A stretch of 28,478 bases of DNA from JAEUMD01 sp937950105 (GTDB taxonomy: Bacteria > Pseudomonadota > Alphaproteobacteria > Rhizobiales > Hyphomicrobiaceae): NCBI GenBank assembly GCA_036821845.1, contig DAISIT010000038.1, positions 1-28,478 of the forward strand, given 5' to 3'. Position numbers and translations under genes: made by a program. Below the pieces are notes generated by a model. That model was not told the origin of the DNA and made no database searches. It saw only the letters and a list, made by a program, of their open reading frames with translations. Shown piece by piece: positions 6,864-15,363 of this stretch. The first letter of the stretch is position 1. The number at the start of each line of letters is the position of its first letter.

Positions 6864-6980
6864 TCGGGCATTTCTCTCGCGAGACGCCTCATTGCGGCGC
6901 TCGGCAGGCAAATGCCGTTCGAGGCCCGGCGATTTTCGCGAGAACCGTATCTGCGGCGCGCGATCTGGCATTTCTCTCGC
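6862..6980 (+). repeat. 19-bp direct repeat, two copies
   Basis: GATCGGGCATTTCTCTCGC (6862-6880) recurs as GATCTGGCATTTCTCTCGC (6962-6980), with one mismatch and a 100-bp spacing. The first copy overlaps the HigA-like stop codon. The DNA between contains GCGAGAA, which can pair with TTCTCTCGC. Function unknown. Confidence 0.55.
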
Positions 6981-7034
6981 CAAGGCCTCACGGCGAATTC
7001 CGAGCCTTCGCTTCCCTACTATCGCAACGATCGC

Positions 7035-7066
7035 AAAAGGATGCGGCCGCCCGGAGGGCGGCCGCA
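7035..7066 (-). terminator. Rho-independent terminator of the autotransporter gene
   Basis: Perfect 10-bp arms TGCGGCCGCC (7042-7051) and GGCGGCCGCA (7057-7066) with a 5-nt loop, followed on the minus strand by ATCCTTTT. It lies 34 bases after the autotransporter stop. Confidence 0.75.
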
Positions 7067-7099
7067 GATTCCGATCCAGAAGTCGTCCGATCGGCGCGA

Positions 7100-10000
7100 T
7101 CAGTACGGGACGCTGAGCTTGACTGTGCCTGCGTGCTGGCGGGTGCTCTCGCCGAAGCGGCCCTCGTAGTTGAAGCGCAGGTTGAGACCGCTCGCCGTCA
7201 GCACGTGCATGCCGGTGTCGATGTCGGCGTAGACCGTGTCGAGTTGCGTCGCCACGTTGAAGCCGGACGCCGCGGCCGCCGCGTCGGCGAAGCGCGCGTT
7301 GATGCTCAAACCGTCGTCGTTGTAGAGCGTCACGCCGGCGCGGATGTAGGGCCGCCAGATGGTGCCGCCGCCATCGCGCATTTCGCCACCGATCTCGAGG
7401 CCCGGCATCACCGAGAACAGCCACTTGTCGGCGGAGGCGACGGTCAGGTTGAAGCCGCCCGCGCCCGTTTCGGTGTAGCCGCCGAGATGGATGTAGCTGG
7501 CGCCGACGTCGACCAGCGGCTTCACGTACCACGGTCCCATGTCGCGCAGATAGCTGAGGCGCAGCTTGATCAGGCCCGACATCACCTCCTGCTCGGACAG
7601 CGCGTTGGTGAATCCGCCGAGATTGACGAAGCGCTTGTTGTCGAGGTCCGTGTAGTTGCCGGTGAGGTTGAGGTAGGCGTTGAACGGGCCCCACTGGTCC
7701 TTGAGCACGAGGCCGCCCTGGAAGCGCTGCCCCTCGCTCGAGCCGAGGGACTGCGCCGTGCTGAACGCCTTGGCGTCGATGTCCTCGTAGCCGAAAGCGA
7801 GGCCGAGCCGGCGCTCGCCGCCAATGTCGAACTGGATGCCGCCCATGGCCTCGGTGCCGGTCTCGCGGACGCCGGCGCTGCCGCTGCTGGCGTCGTGATC
7901 GAGGCGGCGCACGGTGAGCTTGGCATAGTAGCACTTGCCCTCGCGGGTGTAGGCATATTCGCCGTCGCGCGTGGCGCAGCTCAGCATGGCGTTGCCGAAC
8001 GACGCGCCGGAGCGCGAGGCGCTGCCGGCGGTGCCGCCCTGCTGCTGCGGGATGATGCGATCCATCACCTTCGCGGCACTGGCCGGACCGTCCTGCAGCC
8101 GGATGGCGTTGAGCACGACCTTGCTGCTCTCGTCGTCGCTTTGCTCGAGGCTCTCGAGCGCGCCGCCGAGCGAGGCCAGGTTCTGCGCCCCCGCGCCCCC
8201 CGCGCCGGACGCCGCCGCTTCGGCCGCGATCTGGCTGGCCGTGCGCTGCTGCTCGGCCAACAGGTAGAGATCGTTGGCGCGCTGCTCCAGCGAGAAGTCG
8301 TAACCGATGGTATCCGTGACCTGCACCTCTGCCGGGTTGGCGACGATGCCGTTGTCTGTCAGGCCCTGCGACGTGAGGATGCGGTATTCGCTCTGCACCA
8401 CCTCGTTCAGGTCGATGACGTTCGGCGTGACGGTGCCGGCCAGCGTCGCCGTGCCCGACACGTTGATGGCGTCGTTGCGGATGCCCGCGGTCTCGTTGAT
8501 GTCGATGACCATGCGGCCGGTCGACGTCTGCACGAAGTTGCCGACGACGATGGTCTCGGCAATGACGCCGGTGCCGCCCGGCGACAGCGTGCCGGCGTTA
8601 CTGAAGGTGTTGCCGGCACCGACGATGATCGAGCTGCCGGTCAGGATACCGCCCGCCGCGTTCTCCAGCAGGTTGGTACCGCCAGCCATGTCGATGTCGC
8701 CGGTGATGCGGCCGGAGTTGAAGATGCGGTCGTCACCCGAGCCGAGCCGGATGTCGCCGTCGACGACGCCGCCGGCGCGGTTGTAGATCGTCGTGTCGGC
8801 CACCGGAATGTCTAGCACGAAGGGAACTTCCACCTGCTGCTCGTCGTCCCACTCATAGATCGTGAGCGCCCCCTCGAAGGTGGCGATGGCTTGCCCGTTC
8901 AGGGACGTGATGGTGCCGGTGTTGTAGATCGTGTTGATGTCGGAGCCGAGCATCAGGATGCCGGCGCTGCCGGTGAAGGCCGTGCCATCGCCCTCGCCGC
9001 TTGCGCTCTGAGAAGCGAACGTGGTGGCGCCGGTACCGCCGACGATGGCGCCGCCGTCGTTGTTGACGAGCGCCGAGCCGCCGAACACGCCGACGGTGAA
9101 GATGCCGATACTGTCGGCACCGGTGGCGCGCACCGTACCGCGGTTCTGCACGTTGACCGTACCGCGCGGAGTAGATGCCTGGATGCCGGTCGAGCGGTTT
9201 CCGGAGAGCGAAATGTTTCCGGAGTGGATCACGGTTGCCGCGCCGGTGTTCGTATCCTCGCGGCCGGAATCGATCGAGATGCCCGTCGCCCAATACTGCA
9301 ACGACGAGATTTGGCCGCTGTTGACCACAGTGGCCTGACCGTTGAAGGCATACGCCTCGAGCCCGTTCTGCTCCTCGCCGAGCAGATTGATGTTGCCCGA
9401 GTTGTTGATGTCGGCGGTCTGATGCGGATGAGCGCGACCCGTCTCGACCGGACCTTCTTCCGCATCGACAGAGATGCCGCCTGCGCCAACGCCCGAAACA
9501 CTGATCATCCCGCTGTTGGTGGCGACCGCCGAGCCGCCCTCGGTGCGCACGCCTATGACCGCCCACTCGGCGAAGGAGTTGAGGTTGCCGCTGTTGGTGA
9601 CTGAAATGTCGCCGCCTGCGCTTCGCGCGGCGATCGCCGCCCACCCTTGCGACTGGATGGTGCCCGAGTTGGTAATGGTGATGTCGCCGCCATCGTTCCA
9701 ACTGCCCGATTGCGCGAAGATTGCAGCGCTGCCCGGACCGGTGACGATGCTACCGGAGTTGACGATGGTGATGTCGCCACCGGGTACGCCGAGATTGGAC
9801 ATCCCGGTGTTCACGCTGATGCCACCGCTATTCTCACCGGCCGTGCTCAGATGGCCTGAGTTCTCGATGCGGACTGCGCCACTGCCTCCCCAGACGTTGA
9901 TCGCCGGCGCGCCAAAGCCGACCGTCGTGATGTTGCCCGCGTTCACGAGCGCCATGTCGGGATGGTCGTAGACTTGGCTCGAACTGCCTGAATTCGAATC

Positions 10001-11158
10001 GTAGTAGGGCCAGATCTGCAGAACGATGCCCGGCTGGAAGTCGTCGGAAGTCGAGATATCAGCGTCGTTACTGGCCGCGACGGCCGCGCCCGGCCCTGTC
10101 GCGCTGACCGACACTTGCCCGGTGATCGAGTTCTGGCAGTCGGCGCGGTTGCTAAGGAAGTTGCAGTTCCAGCCGGGCTGCGGCCCGCCGCCGGTATTGT
10201 CGACGACCTCGCCGCCGCCGTTGTCACCGCCGCCCTGATCGTTGCCGATCGCAGTCATCACGGCCGCGACGGTGAAGGGTTCACCGCCTGCACCGATACG
10301 CGAGATCAGCAGGTCGAGATCAGCCTCGCTCGGCCGCACACTTTCGGGGAACGACATCGCCCACTGGCGCAACTCCCCTTCGGTGAGGACACCGTCGTCA
10401 CCCGCAATCTCCGTGAGCATCGTCTGGATTTCGGCAAGCGTCGGCTCGCCCGTGCCGGTCCCGCCACCGTTTTGCCCGCCGTTGTCCGTGCCGCCGGTGT
10501 TGCCTACGTCCGTCCCGCTGCCGTTGTCGCCGCCGTCACCGCTGATGTGAGTGAGCAGCGACACGATCGAGAACGTGCCGCCGGCGGCGTTGATGTCGGC
10601 GACGACCCTGTCGATATCGGCGTCACTCACCTGAAAGCTGCCGGTCAGCGAGGCGGCCCAGGCGCGGAACTCCGCCTCGGTCAGGATGCCGTCCGCACCG
10701 GCCGCCTGCTGCGCGATCACGGCCGCCTGCGTCAGCGTCGGCTCCGAATTGCCATCCCAGGCGCCGCCATTCTCGGCCAACTGCTGTTGGGCCGTCATCA
10801 ACACGATGGTCTCGAGCGAAAAGATGCGCGTGCCCGAGCCGTCGATGCTCGACGGAATGGAAGCGATCAACCCGTCGATCTGAGCGGACGTCGGCGGGGT
10901 GGCGTCGGGGTCTGGATCATTGGCGACCAGATACCCTATCCAGCCGCGCAACTCGGTCTCGGTGACCAGGCCGTCAGCTCCCGCGATCGGGCCGAGGGTG
11001 TCCAGCACCTGCTGCACCGACGGCTCGGCTTTTGCGGTCGCGACAAGGCCCGGAGCGGTCGTCATCAGCATCGCAAGTGTCAGCGCACTGGCCGTGTGCC
11101 GGAGCCGCGCCCTGTCCACGCGGCCAAACAGGCGAAATTTATCCATAAAATCAATCAT
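7100..11158 (-). CDS. Autotransporter with EF-hand-like N-terminal repeats
   Basis: 1352-residue type Va secretion protein. A long signal peptide (cleavage probably after AKA, residue 44) is followed by three related modules at about 46-137, 138-205 and 238-306. Each holds an EF-hand-like loop, GADGLVTETEL, GADGILTEAEF or GDDGVLTEGEL, with the D5-G6 and E12 positions but without the usual Asp at positions 1 and 3. Gly/Asn/Asp-rich linkers follow. The passenger (about 345-1000) consists of repeated NSGxI and AGNI strands typical of a right-handed beta-helix. The last ~290 residues form a beta-barrel autotransporter domain ending KLSVPY, with a terminal aromatic residue. The ATG has a GGGGGA purine run 5 nt upstream. 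It is monocistronic, with its own terminator. The ligand or adhesion role is unknown. Confidence 0.9.
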   Translation of the reverse strand: MIDFMDKFRLFGRVDRARLRHTASALTLAMLMTTAPGLVATAKAEPSVQQVLDTLGPIAGADGLVTETELRGWIGYLVANDPDPDATPPTSAQIDGLIASIPSSIDGSGTRIFSLETIVLMTAQQQLAENGGAWDGNSEPTLTQAAVIAQQAAGADGILTEAEFRAWAASLTGSFQVSDADIDRVVADINAAGGTFSIVSLLTHISGDGGDNGSGTDVGNTGGTDNGGQNGGGTGTGEPTLAEIQTMLTEIAGDDGVLTEGELRQWAMSFPESVRPSEADLDLLISRIGAGGEPFTVAAVMTAIGNDQGGGDNGGGEVVDNTGGGPQPGWNCNFLSNRADCQNSITGQVSVSATGPGAAVAASNDADISTSDDFQPGIVLQIWPYYDSNSGSSSQVYDHPDMALVNAGNITTVGFGAPAINVWGGSGAVRIENSGHLSTAGENSGGISVNTGMSNLGVPGGDITIVNSGSIVTGPGSAAIFAQSGSWNDGGDITITNSGTIQSQGWAAIAARSAGGDISVTNSGNLNSFAEWAVIGVRTEGGSAVATNSGMISVSGVGAGGISVDAEEGPVETGRAHPHQTADINNSGNINLLGEEQNGLEAYAFNGQATVVNSGQISSLQYWATGISIDSGREDTNTGAATVIHSGNISLSGNRSTGIQASTPRGTVNVQNRGTVRATGADSIGIFTVGVFGGSALVNNDGGAIVGGTGATTFASQSASGEGDGTAFTGSAGILMLGSDINTIYNTGTITSLNGQAIATFEGALTIYEWDDEQQVEVPFVLDIPVADTTIYNRAGGVVDGDIRLGSGDDRIFNSGRITGDIDMAGGTNLLENAAGGILTGSSIIVGAGNTFSNAGTLSPGGTGVIAETIVVGNFVQTSTGRMVIDINETAGIRNDAINVSGTATLAGTVTPNVIDLNEVVQSEYRILTSQGLTDNGIVANPAEVQVTDTIGYDFSLEQRANDLYLLAEQQRTASQIAAEAAASGAGGAGAQNLASLGGALESLEQSDDESSKVVLNAIRLQDGPASAAKVMDRIIPQQQGGTAGSASRSGASFGNAMLSCATRDGEYAYTREGKCYYAKLTVRRLDHDASSGSAGVRETGTEAMGGIQFDIGGERRLGLAFGYEDIDAKAFSTAQSLGSSEGQRFQGGLVLKDQWGPFNAYLNLTGNYTDLDNKRFVNLGGFTNALSEQEVMSGLIKLRLSYLRDMGPWYVKPLVDVGASYIHLGGYTETGAGGFNLTVASADKWLFSVMPGLEIGGEMRDGGGTIWRPYIRAGVTLYNDDGLSINARFADAAAAASGFNVATQLDTVYADIDTGMHVLTASGLNLRFNYEGRFGESTRQHAGTVKLSVPY

Positions 11159-11208
11159 GTCAGTCCCCCGCCGTGCCGTCGCGCTGAAAAAATCCCTCGA
11201 GCGGTGGC

Positions 11209-11235
11209 ATTATCAGACGTGGGAGTATATACCAA
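11209..11235 (-). promoter_or_regulatory. Possible promoter of the autotransporter gene
   Basis: On the minus strand TTGGTA (11235-11230) and GATAAT (11214-11209) are 15 bp apart, about 50 bp before the autotransporter ATG. The -10 is good but the spacing is short, so confidence is low. Confidence 0.3.
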
Positions 11236-11475
11236 TGCACCGCCTGCGGAACAGGCTACAGTCCGCCCGCCGGACGCCTGTTGCGGTTCGGTCCCACGCC
11301 AGGTTGATGGGGAATGAAGCACCCTGAAGAAATCGCTTCCCTTTCCGGTGGCACCAGGCCCTGACGGCGACTCGCGTAACGGTTGTCAACAACGATCGTG
11401 GACTTTCCTGCGGCTTGTGAGACGATGCCGGAACCCGCTCGGTATCCGCCGCTCCGGAGCTGCCCCGCGCGCCGT
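11236..11475. other. Intergenic stretch between autotransporter and ku, no gene seen
   Basis: The autotransporter and ku are divergent. Apart from the candidate promoters at either end, no coding sequence, RNA gene or strong hairpin can be supported here. Open frames across it are extensions or shadows of ku. Confidence 0.5.
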
Positions 11476-11500
11476 GGAACTCCGGCCCTCCGAGCGCGTT
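11476..11500 (+). promoter_or_regulatory. EcfG-type (general stress) promoter of ku-ligD
   Basis: GGAAC (11476-11480), 16 bp, CGTT (11497-11500) is an exact match to the alphaproteobacterial sigma-EcfG consensus GGAAC-N16/17-CGTT. The start of transcription would fall near 11508, about 45 bp before the ku ATG. Stress-sigma control of a ku gene is known in Sinorhizobium meliloti (RpoE2), which agrees. Confidence 0.6.
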
Positions 11501-11551
11501 GCCCTGCGTTCGGAACCGCTTGCCCCCCTCGTGCCCGTGAGTAAACGCGTC

Positions 11552-12430
11552 ATGCCCAAGAAAGCCCGAGCCTACTGGAAAGGCTACCTCCGCCTCAGCC
11601 TCGTCTCGATTGCCGTCGAAATCTACAACGCGGTCGAGAGCAAGGGTGAGATCTCGTTCCGCCAGATCCACAAGCCCTCGGGCCGGCGGGTGAACTACGA
11701 GAAGGTCGTGCAGGGCATCGGCAAGATCGAGAGCAGCGACATCGTCAAGGGCTACGAGGTCGACACCGATACCTACGTGACCATGGAGCCCGAGGAGATC
11801 GACGCGCTCAAGCTCGAGAGCAAGAAGACCATCGATCTCGTGCAGTTCGTCGACGCCAAGGACATCGATTATCGCTATTTCGAGCGCCCCTATTTCATGA
11901 CGCCCGCCGACGCACTGGCGGGCGAGGGCTACGTCGTCATCCGCGACGCGCTGAGGAAGACCGGCAAGGTCGGCCTTGCACAGGTCACCATCGGCGGGCG
12001 CGAGTGGCTTGTCGCCGTCGCACCGCTCGAGGACGGGCTCGTCATGGAGATGCTGCGCTACGCGGAAGAACTGCGTGATCCGGCAGACTTCTTCGACGAG
12101 GTGCCGAGCGCCAAACCCGACAAGGAAATGATCGAACTCGCGACGCAACTCATCACCAAGAAGAGCGCGCCGTTCAAACCGGAAAGCTATACCGACCGCT
12201 ATCAGGAAGCGCTGAAGCAGCTGGTGCAGGACAAGCTCAAGGGCCACAAGATCATCGCCCCGCACGAGGATGCATCGCGGCCGAAGGGCGCCAACGTCGT
12301 CGATCTCATGGAGGCGTTGAAACGCAGCGTCGGCCAGGGCCCCGCCCCGTCGGGTAACGGCGGCGGCAAGTCGGCTGCGGGCAAGGGCGCAGCCAAGCCT
12401 AAGTCGAGCCGCACCAAGAAACAGGCATAG
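11552..12430 (+). CDS. ku: NHEJ DNA end-binding protein Ku
   Basis: 292-residue bacterial Ku, a homodimeric ring that binds double-strand DNA ends and recruits LigD in non-homologous end joining. The start AYWKGYLRLSLVSIAVEIYNA is the bacterial Ku signature. The core follows with IHKPSGRRVNYEKVVQG, YFMTPADALAGEGYVVIRDAL and a C-terminal part with LVQDKLKG. The tail is Lys/Ala-rich (AKPKSSRTKKQA), as in other Ku proteins where it contacts DNA or LigD. The ATG at 11552 is chosen because the Ku fold begins there; the longer frame upstream has no similarity and would run through the EcfG-type promoter. No strong Shine-Dalgarno is seen. The gene is followed after 69 bp by the ligase genes. Confidence 0.95.
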   Translation: MPKKARAYWKGYLRLSLVSIAVEIYNAVESKGEISFRQIHKPSGRRVNYEKVVQGIGKIESSDIVKGYEVDTDTYVTMEPEEIDALKLESKKTIDLVQFVDAKDIDYRYFERPYFMTPADALAGEGYVVIRDALRKTGKVGLAQVTIGGREWLVAVAPLEDGLVMEMLRYAEELRDPADFFDEVPSAKPDKEMIELATQLITKKSAPFKPESYTDRYQEALKQLVQDKLKGHKIIAPHEDASRPKGANVVDLMEALKRSVGQGPAPSGNGGGKSAAGKGAAKPKSSRTKKQA

Positions 12431-12499
12431 ACCGCCGCCACCGCATCACGCGATGCCGCGACCGCGACTTGCGCAGCGTGAGCATGTCCGGAGCCCGCC

Positions 12500-14191
12500 A
12501 TGGCGCCCGCGAAGCCACAAGCGAAATCGGACTATCTTGCAAAGCGAGATTTCACGCGGACGCCCGAGCCGCGTGGCGACAAGCGGATCGCACCGGCCGA
12601 GCATCCACGCTTTGTCATTCAGAAGCACGCCGCAACGCGCCTGCACTACGATCTCCGTCTCGAGGTGGGTGATACGTTCCGCTCGTGGGCGGTGACGCGC
12701 GGTCCGTCGCTCGACCCGGCCGAGAAACGCCTCGCGGTCGAGGTCGAAGACCATCCGCTCGACTACGGTGACTTCGAGGGCACCATCCCGAAGGGCGAAT
12801 ACGGCGGCGGCACGGTGATGATCTGGGATCGCGGCTACTGGCTTCCCATGGGCGGGGACACCGCCGACGACGCGCTGCGCAAGGGCGAGCTGAAGTTCGT
12901 GCTTTCCGGCGAGAAGCTCAACGGCAGCTTCGTTCTCGTGCGCATGAAGCGCGACCGCGACGGCGGCAACCGCAACAACTGGCTGCTCATCAAGCATGCC
13001 GACGACTGGGCCAAGGCCGGCGACGGCGAAGGCGTCCTGGGGCTCGATCGCTCCGTCGCATCAGGTCGCAGCATGGCCGAGATCGCCGCCGGCAAGGGCA
13101 AGGCACCAAGCGCGTTCATGGACGCGAAAGCGAAGCGCGGCATCAAGTTTCCGGCGGGCGCGGTGTGGTCGACGGCGAAGCGCGACGGAAAGCGCGACGA
13201 GCCGCGGGGCTCCGCCATTGGTTCCGCGCCACCGCCCGCGAAGACCCTGCGCAGTGCCCCCGTCGCGCGCGTGAAGGCGAACGGCAACCGCGTGCTCGGG
13301 GTCGTCATCTCGAACCCCCAGAAGGTGCTGTGGCCCGCGACAGCGGACGCGGCGGCGGTAACGAAGCTCGATCTCGCCGAATACGTCGCCAGCGTCGGCC
13401 CGTGGATGATCGCGCACATTGCCGGCCGCCCCTGCTCGATCGTGCGCGCGCCGGATGGCATCGCGGACGAGCAGTTCTTCCAGCGCCACGCCATGAAGGG
13501 CACTTCGCCGCTCGTGACCACGGTCGAAGTACGCGGCGATCACGAGCCCTATCTGCAGATCGATAGCGTCGAGGGGCTGGTCGCCATGGCGCAACTCGCC
13601 GCGCTCGAGTTTCATCCTTGGAACTGCCGCGAGGGCGCGCCCGAGATTCCAGGCCGCCTCGTGTTCGATCTCGACCCGGCTCCCGACGTGCCGTTCGCGC
13701 GCGTCGTCGAGGCCGCCAGGGACATGCGCGAGCGGCTCGAAGCGCTCGGTCTCGTCGCCTTCTGCAAGACCACCGGCGGCAAAGGTTTGCACGTCGTCAC
13801 ACCGGTCGAGGTGAAGCCCGACGACAACATCGGCTGGGACGAAGCCAAGCTCTTTGCGCAAACCGTGTGCGCGGCGATGGCCGACGAAAGCCCGCACCTC
13901 TACCTCACCAAAATGACGAAGAGCCTGCGCAAGGGCCGCATCTTCCTCGACTACCTGCGCAACGATCGCATGGCGACAGCCGTCGCACCGCTGTCACCGC
14001 GCGCGCGTTCCGGCGCGACGGTATCCATGCCGCTGACGTGGAGCCAGGTGCGCGCATCCCTCGATCCCAGGCGCTTCACAGTTCACACGGTGCCGGGGCT
14101 GATGATGAAGTCACGCGCCTGGAGCGATTACGCAGAGTCGGCGCGCTCGCTGCGCGCTGCCATGGTGAAGCTCGCTGGCGGTTCCGCATGA
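12500..14191 (+). CDS. ligD: LigD phosphoesterase-polymerase (PE-POL) protein
   Basis: 563 residues carrying two of the three LigD domains. The N-terminal 3'-phosphoesterase domain (about 35-170) has the QKHAATRLHYDLRLE motif (His43, His49, Asp51) and EDHPLDYGDFEG (His85). After a basic, Ala/Pro-rich linker (about 190-262) comes the archaeo-eukaryotic primase-type polymerase domain (about 265-560), with FDLDP (Asp390 and Asp392), TGGKGLHV and the third metal Asp in IFLDYLRN (Asp484). PE trims 3' ends and POL fills gaps during Ku-dependent joining. GGAG lies 7 nt before the ATG. The ligase domain is absent here and is encoded by the next gene, which overlaps by ATGA. Confidence 0.93.
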   Translation: MAPAKPQAKSDYLAKRDFTRTPEPRGDKRIAPAEHPRFVIQKHAATRLHYDLRLEVGDTFRSWAVTRGPSLDPAEKRLAVEVEDHPLDYGDFEGTIPKGEYGGGTVMIWDRGYWLPMGGDTADDALRKGELKFVLSGEKLNGSFVLVRMKRDRDGGNRNNWLLIKHADDWAKAGDGEGVLGLDRSVASGRSMAEIAAGKGKAPSAFMDAKAKRGIKFPAGAVWSTAKRDGKRDEPRGSAIGSAPPPAKTLRSAPVARVKANGNRVLGVVISNPQKVLWPATADAAAVTKLDLAEYVASVGPWMIAHIAGRPCSIVRAPDGIADEQFFQRHAMKGTSPLVTTVEVRGDHEPYLQIDSVEGLVAMAQLAALEFHPWNCREGAPEIPGRLVFDLDPAPDVPFARVVEAARDMRERLEALGLVAFCKTTGGKGLHVVTPVEVKPDDNIGWDEAKLFAQTVCAAMADESPHLYLTKMTKSLRKGRIFLDYLRNDRMATAVAPLSPRARSGATVSMPLTWSQVRASLDPRRFTVHTVPGLMMKSRAWSDYAESARSLRAAMVKLAGGSA

Positions 14192-15201
14192 CGACGCGAA
14201 ATCCGACGACGCGAAGGCCGCGAGCTTCCCGGCGCGCCACTCCAACGCCCGATTACGTGCCACCGTGTCTCGCCGCTGCGGTCGCGACACCACCGTCGGG
14301 CGCGGATTGGGTGCACGAGATCAAGTTCGACGGCTATCGCCTGCAAGCCCGTATCGAAAACGACCGCGTGAAGCTGTCGACGCGCCAGGGTCTCGACTGG
14401 ACCGTTCGCTTCACCGGCATCGCGCGCGCACTCGGCGAGGTCGGCGTCACGTCGGCGCTGATCGATGGCGAAGCCATCGTCGAGGACGAGCGAGGTGCGT
14501 CGAGCTTCGCCCGTCTGGTCGCCGCCCTGAAGCACGAGCGCGCCGCCGAAATCGCCTATGTCGCCTTCGATCTGCTGTTCCTCGACGGCGAAGACCTGAG
14601 ATCGTTGCCGCTGTCCGAACGCAAGTCGCGGCTCGAGCGCATCATCGCCCCGGCGGCTGTCGGCACACCACTGCGCTACAGCGAGCATCTCGTCGCGGAC
14701 GGCCCCGGCATGCTCATGGAGGTCTGCAAGCTCGGGCTCGAAGGTATCGTCTCCAAACGCCTCGATCGTCCGTACCGCTCGGGTCGCAACGGTGACTGGC
14801 TGAAAGCCAAATGCCTGCAATCGGACGAGTTCATCGTCGTCGGGTATCTCGATTCCAAGGGCGCGCGCGAGACGGTCGGCGCGCTGGTCCTTGCCGGCTG
14901 GCACGACGGAAGTCTGTCCTACGTCGGACGTGTCGGCACGGGCTTCACGCAGCGCATCGCGGGTGAGTTGTGGGACGCACTGCAGCCCTTGCGTCGAATA
15001 TCCTCGCCACTGACGAAGCCGATCACTGCTCCGCAAGCCCGCGGCGTGCGCTGGGTCGAGCCGCGCCTCGTCGTCGAGGTCGCCTATCGCGCTGTCACCG
15101 CCGACCGATTGCTACGGCATGCCTCGTTCAAGGCGATTCGCGAAGACCTCACGGCGGCCAAGGTCCGCGTACCGAAAGCGTGGTTCCAGGTCCACACCTG
15201 A
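14188..15201 (+). CDS. ATP-dependent DNA ligase (stand-alone LigD ligase domain)
   Basis: 337-residue ATP-dependent DNA ligase with the nucleotidyltransferase and OB-fold domains of the LigD LIG module. The adenylated lysine is Lys46 in EIKFDGYR. Motif III is near YVAFDLLFLDGEDLR, motif IV is GLEGIVSKR and motif V is WLKAKC. The OB domain ends EVAYRAVTADRLLRHASFKAIRED. The length is that of a minimal ligase. The ATG overlaps the stop of the PE-POL gene (ATGA), so the two are translationally coupled, and together they supply all LigD activities as two polypeptides. The short basic N-terminus (about 1-20) is low-complexity. No remnant suggests a recent frameshift, because each protein has clean ends. 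Confidence 0.93.
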   Translation: MTTRNPTTRRPRASRRATPTPDYVPPCLAAAVATPPSGADWVHEIKFDGYRLQARIENDRVKLSTRQGLDWTVRFTGIARALGEVGVTSALIDGEAIVEDERGASSFARLVAALKHERAAEIAYVAFDLLFLDGEDLRSLPLSERKSRLERIIAPAAVGTPLRYSEHLVADGPGMLMEVCKLGLEGIVSKRLDRPYRSGRNGDWLKAKCLQSDEFIVVGYLDSKGARETVGALVLAGWHDGSLSYVGRVGTGFTQRIAGELWDALQPLRRISSPLTKPITAPQARGVRWVEPRLVVEVAYRAVTADRLLRHASFKAIREDLTAAKVRVPKAWFQVHT

Positions 15202-15363
15202 CGGCAATTCAGAGCGCGGCCTTTGCCTCCCGGGCCGGCAACTCACTGCATTGCCTGCGACGGGAAAAACTGCCCGGCGCCTGCGCGCATTTGTCGACCT
15301 TCGCATGGTTGTCATCGAGGCATCGCGCAACTAGCCTCCGTCGCGGTTTCGGAGGGGGCACCG

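Noticed and set aside
6497..8815. 772-codon + strand open frame
   Set aside because: It lies opposite the autotransporter barrel and over the HigA-like gene. Its Val/Ala/Arg/Asp-rich composition is typical of an antisense shadow in GC-rich DNA.
13618..14187. Longer ligase start or frameshifted single LigD
   Set aside because: The frame upstream of 14188 overlaps the polymerase domain in another frame and has no similarity to any LigD part; the ATGA overlap gives a natural start.
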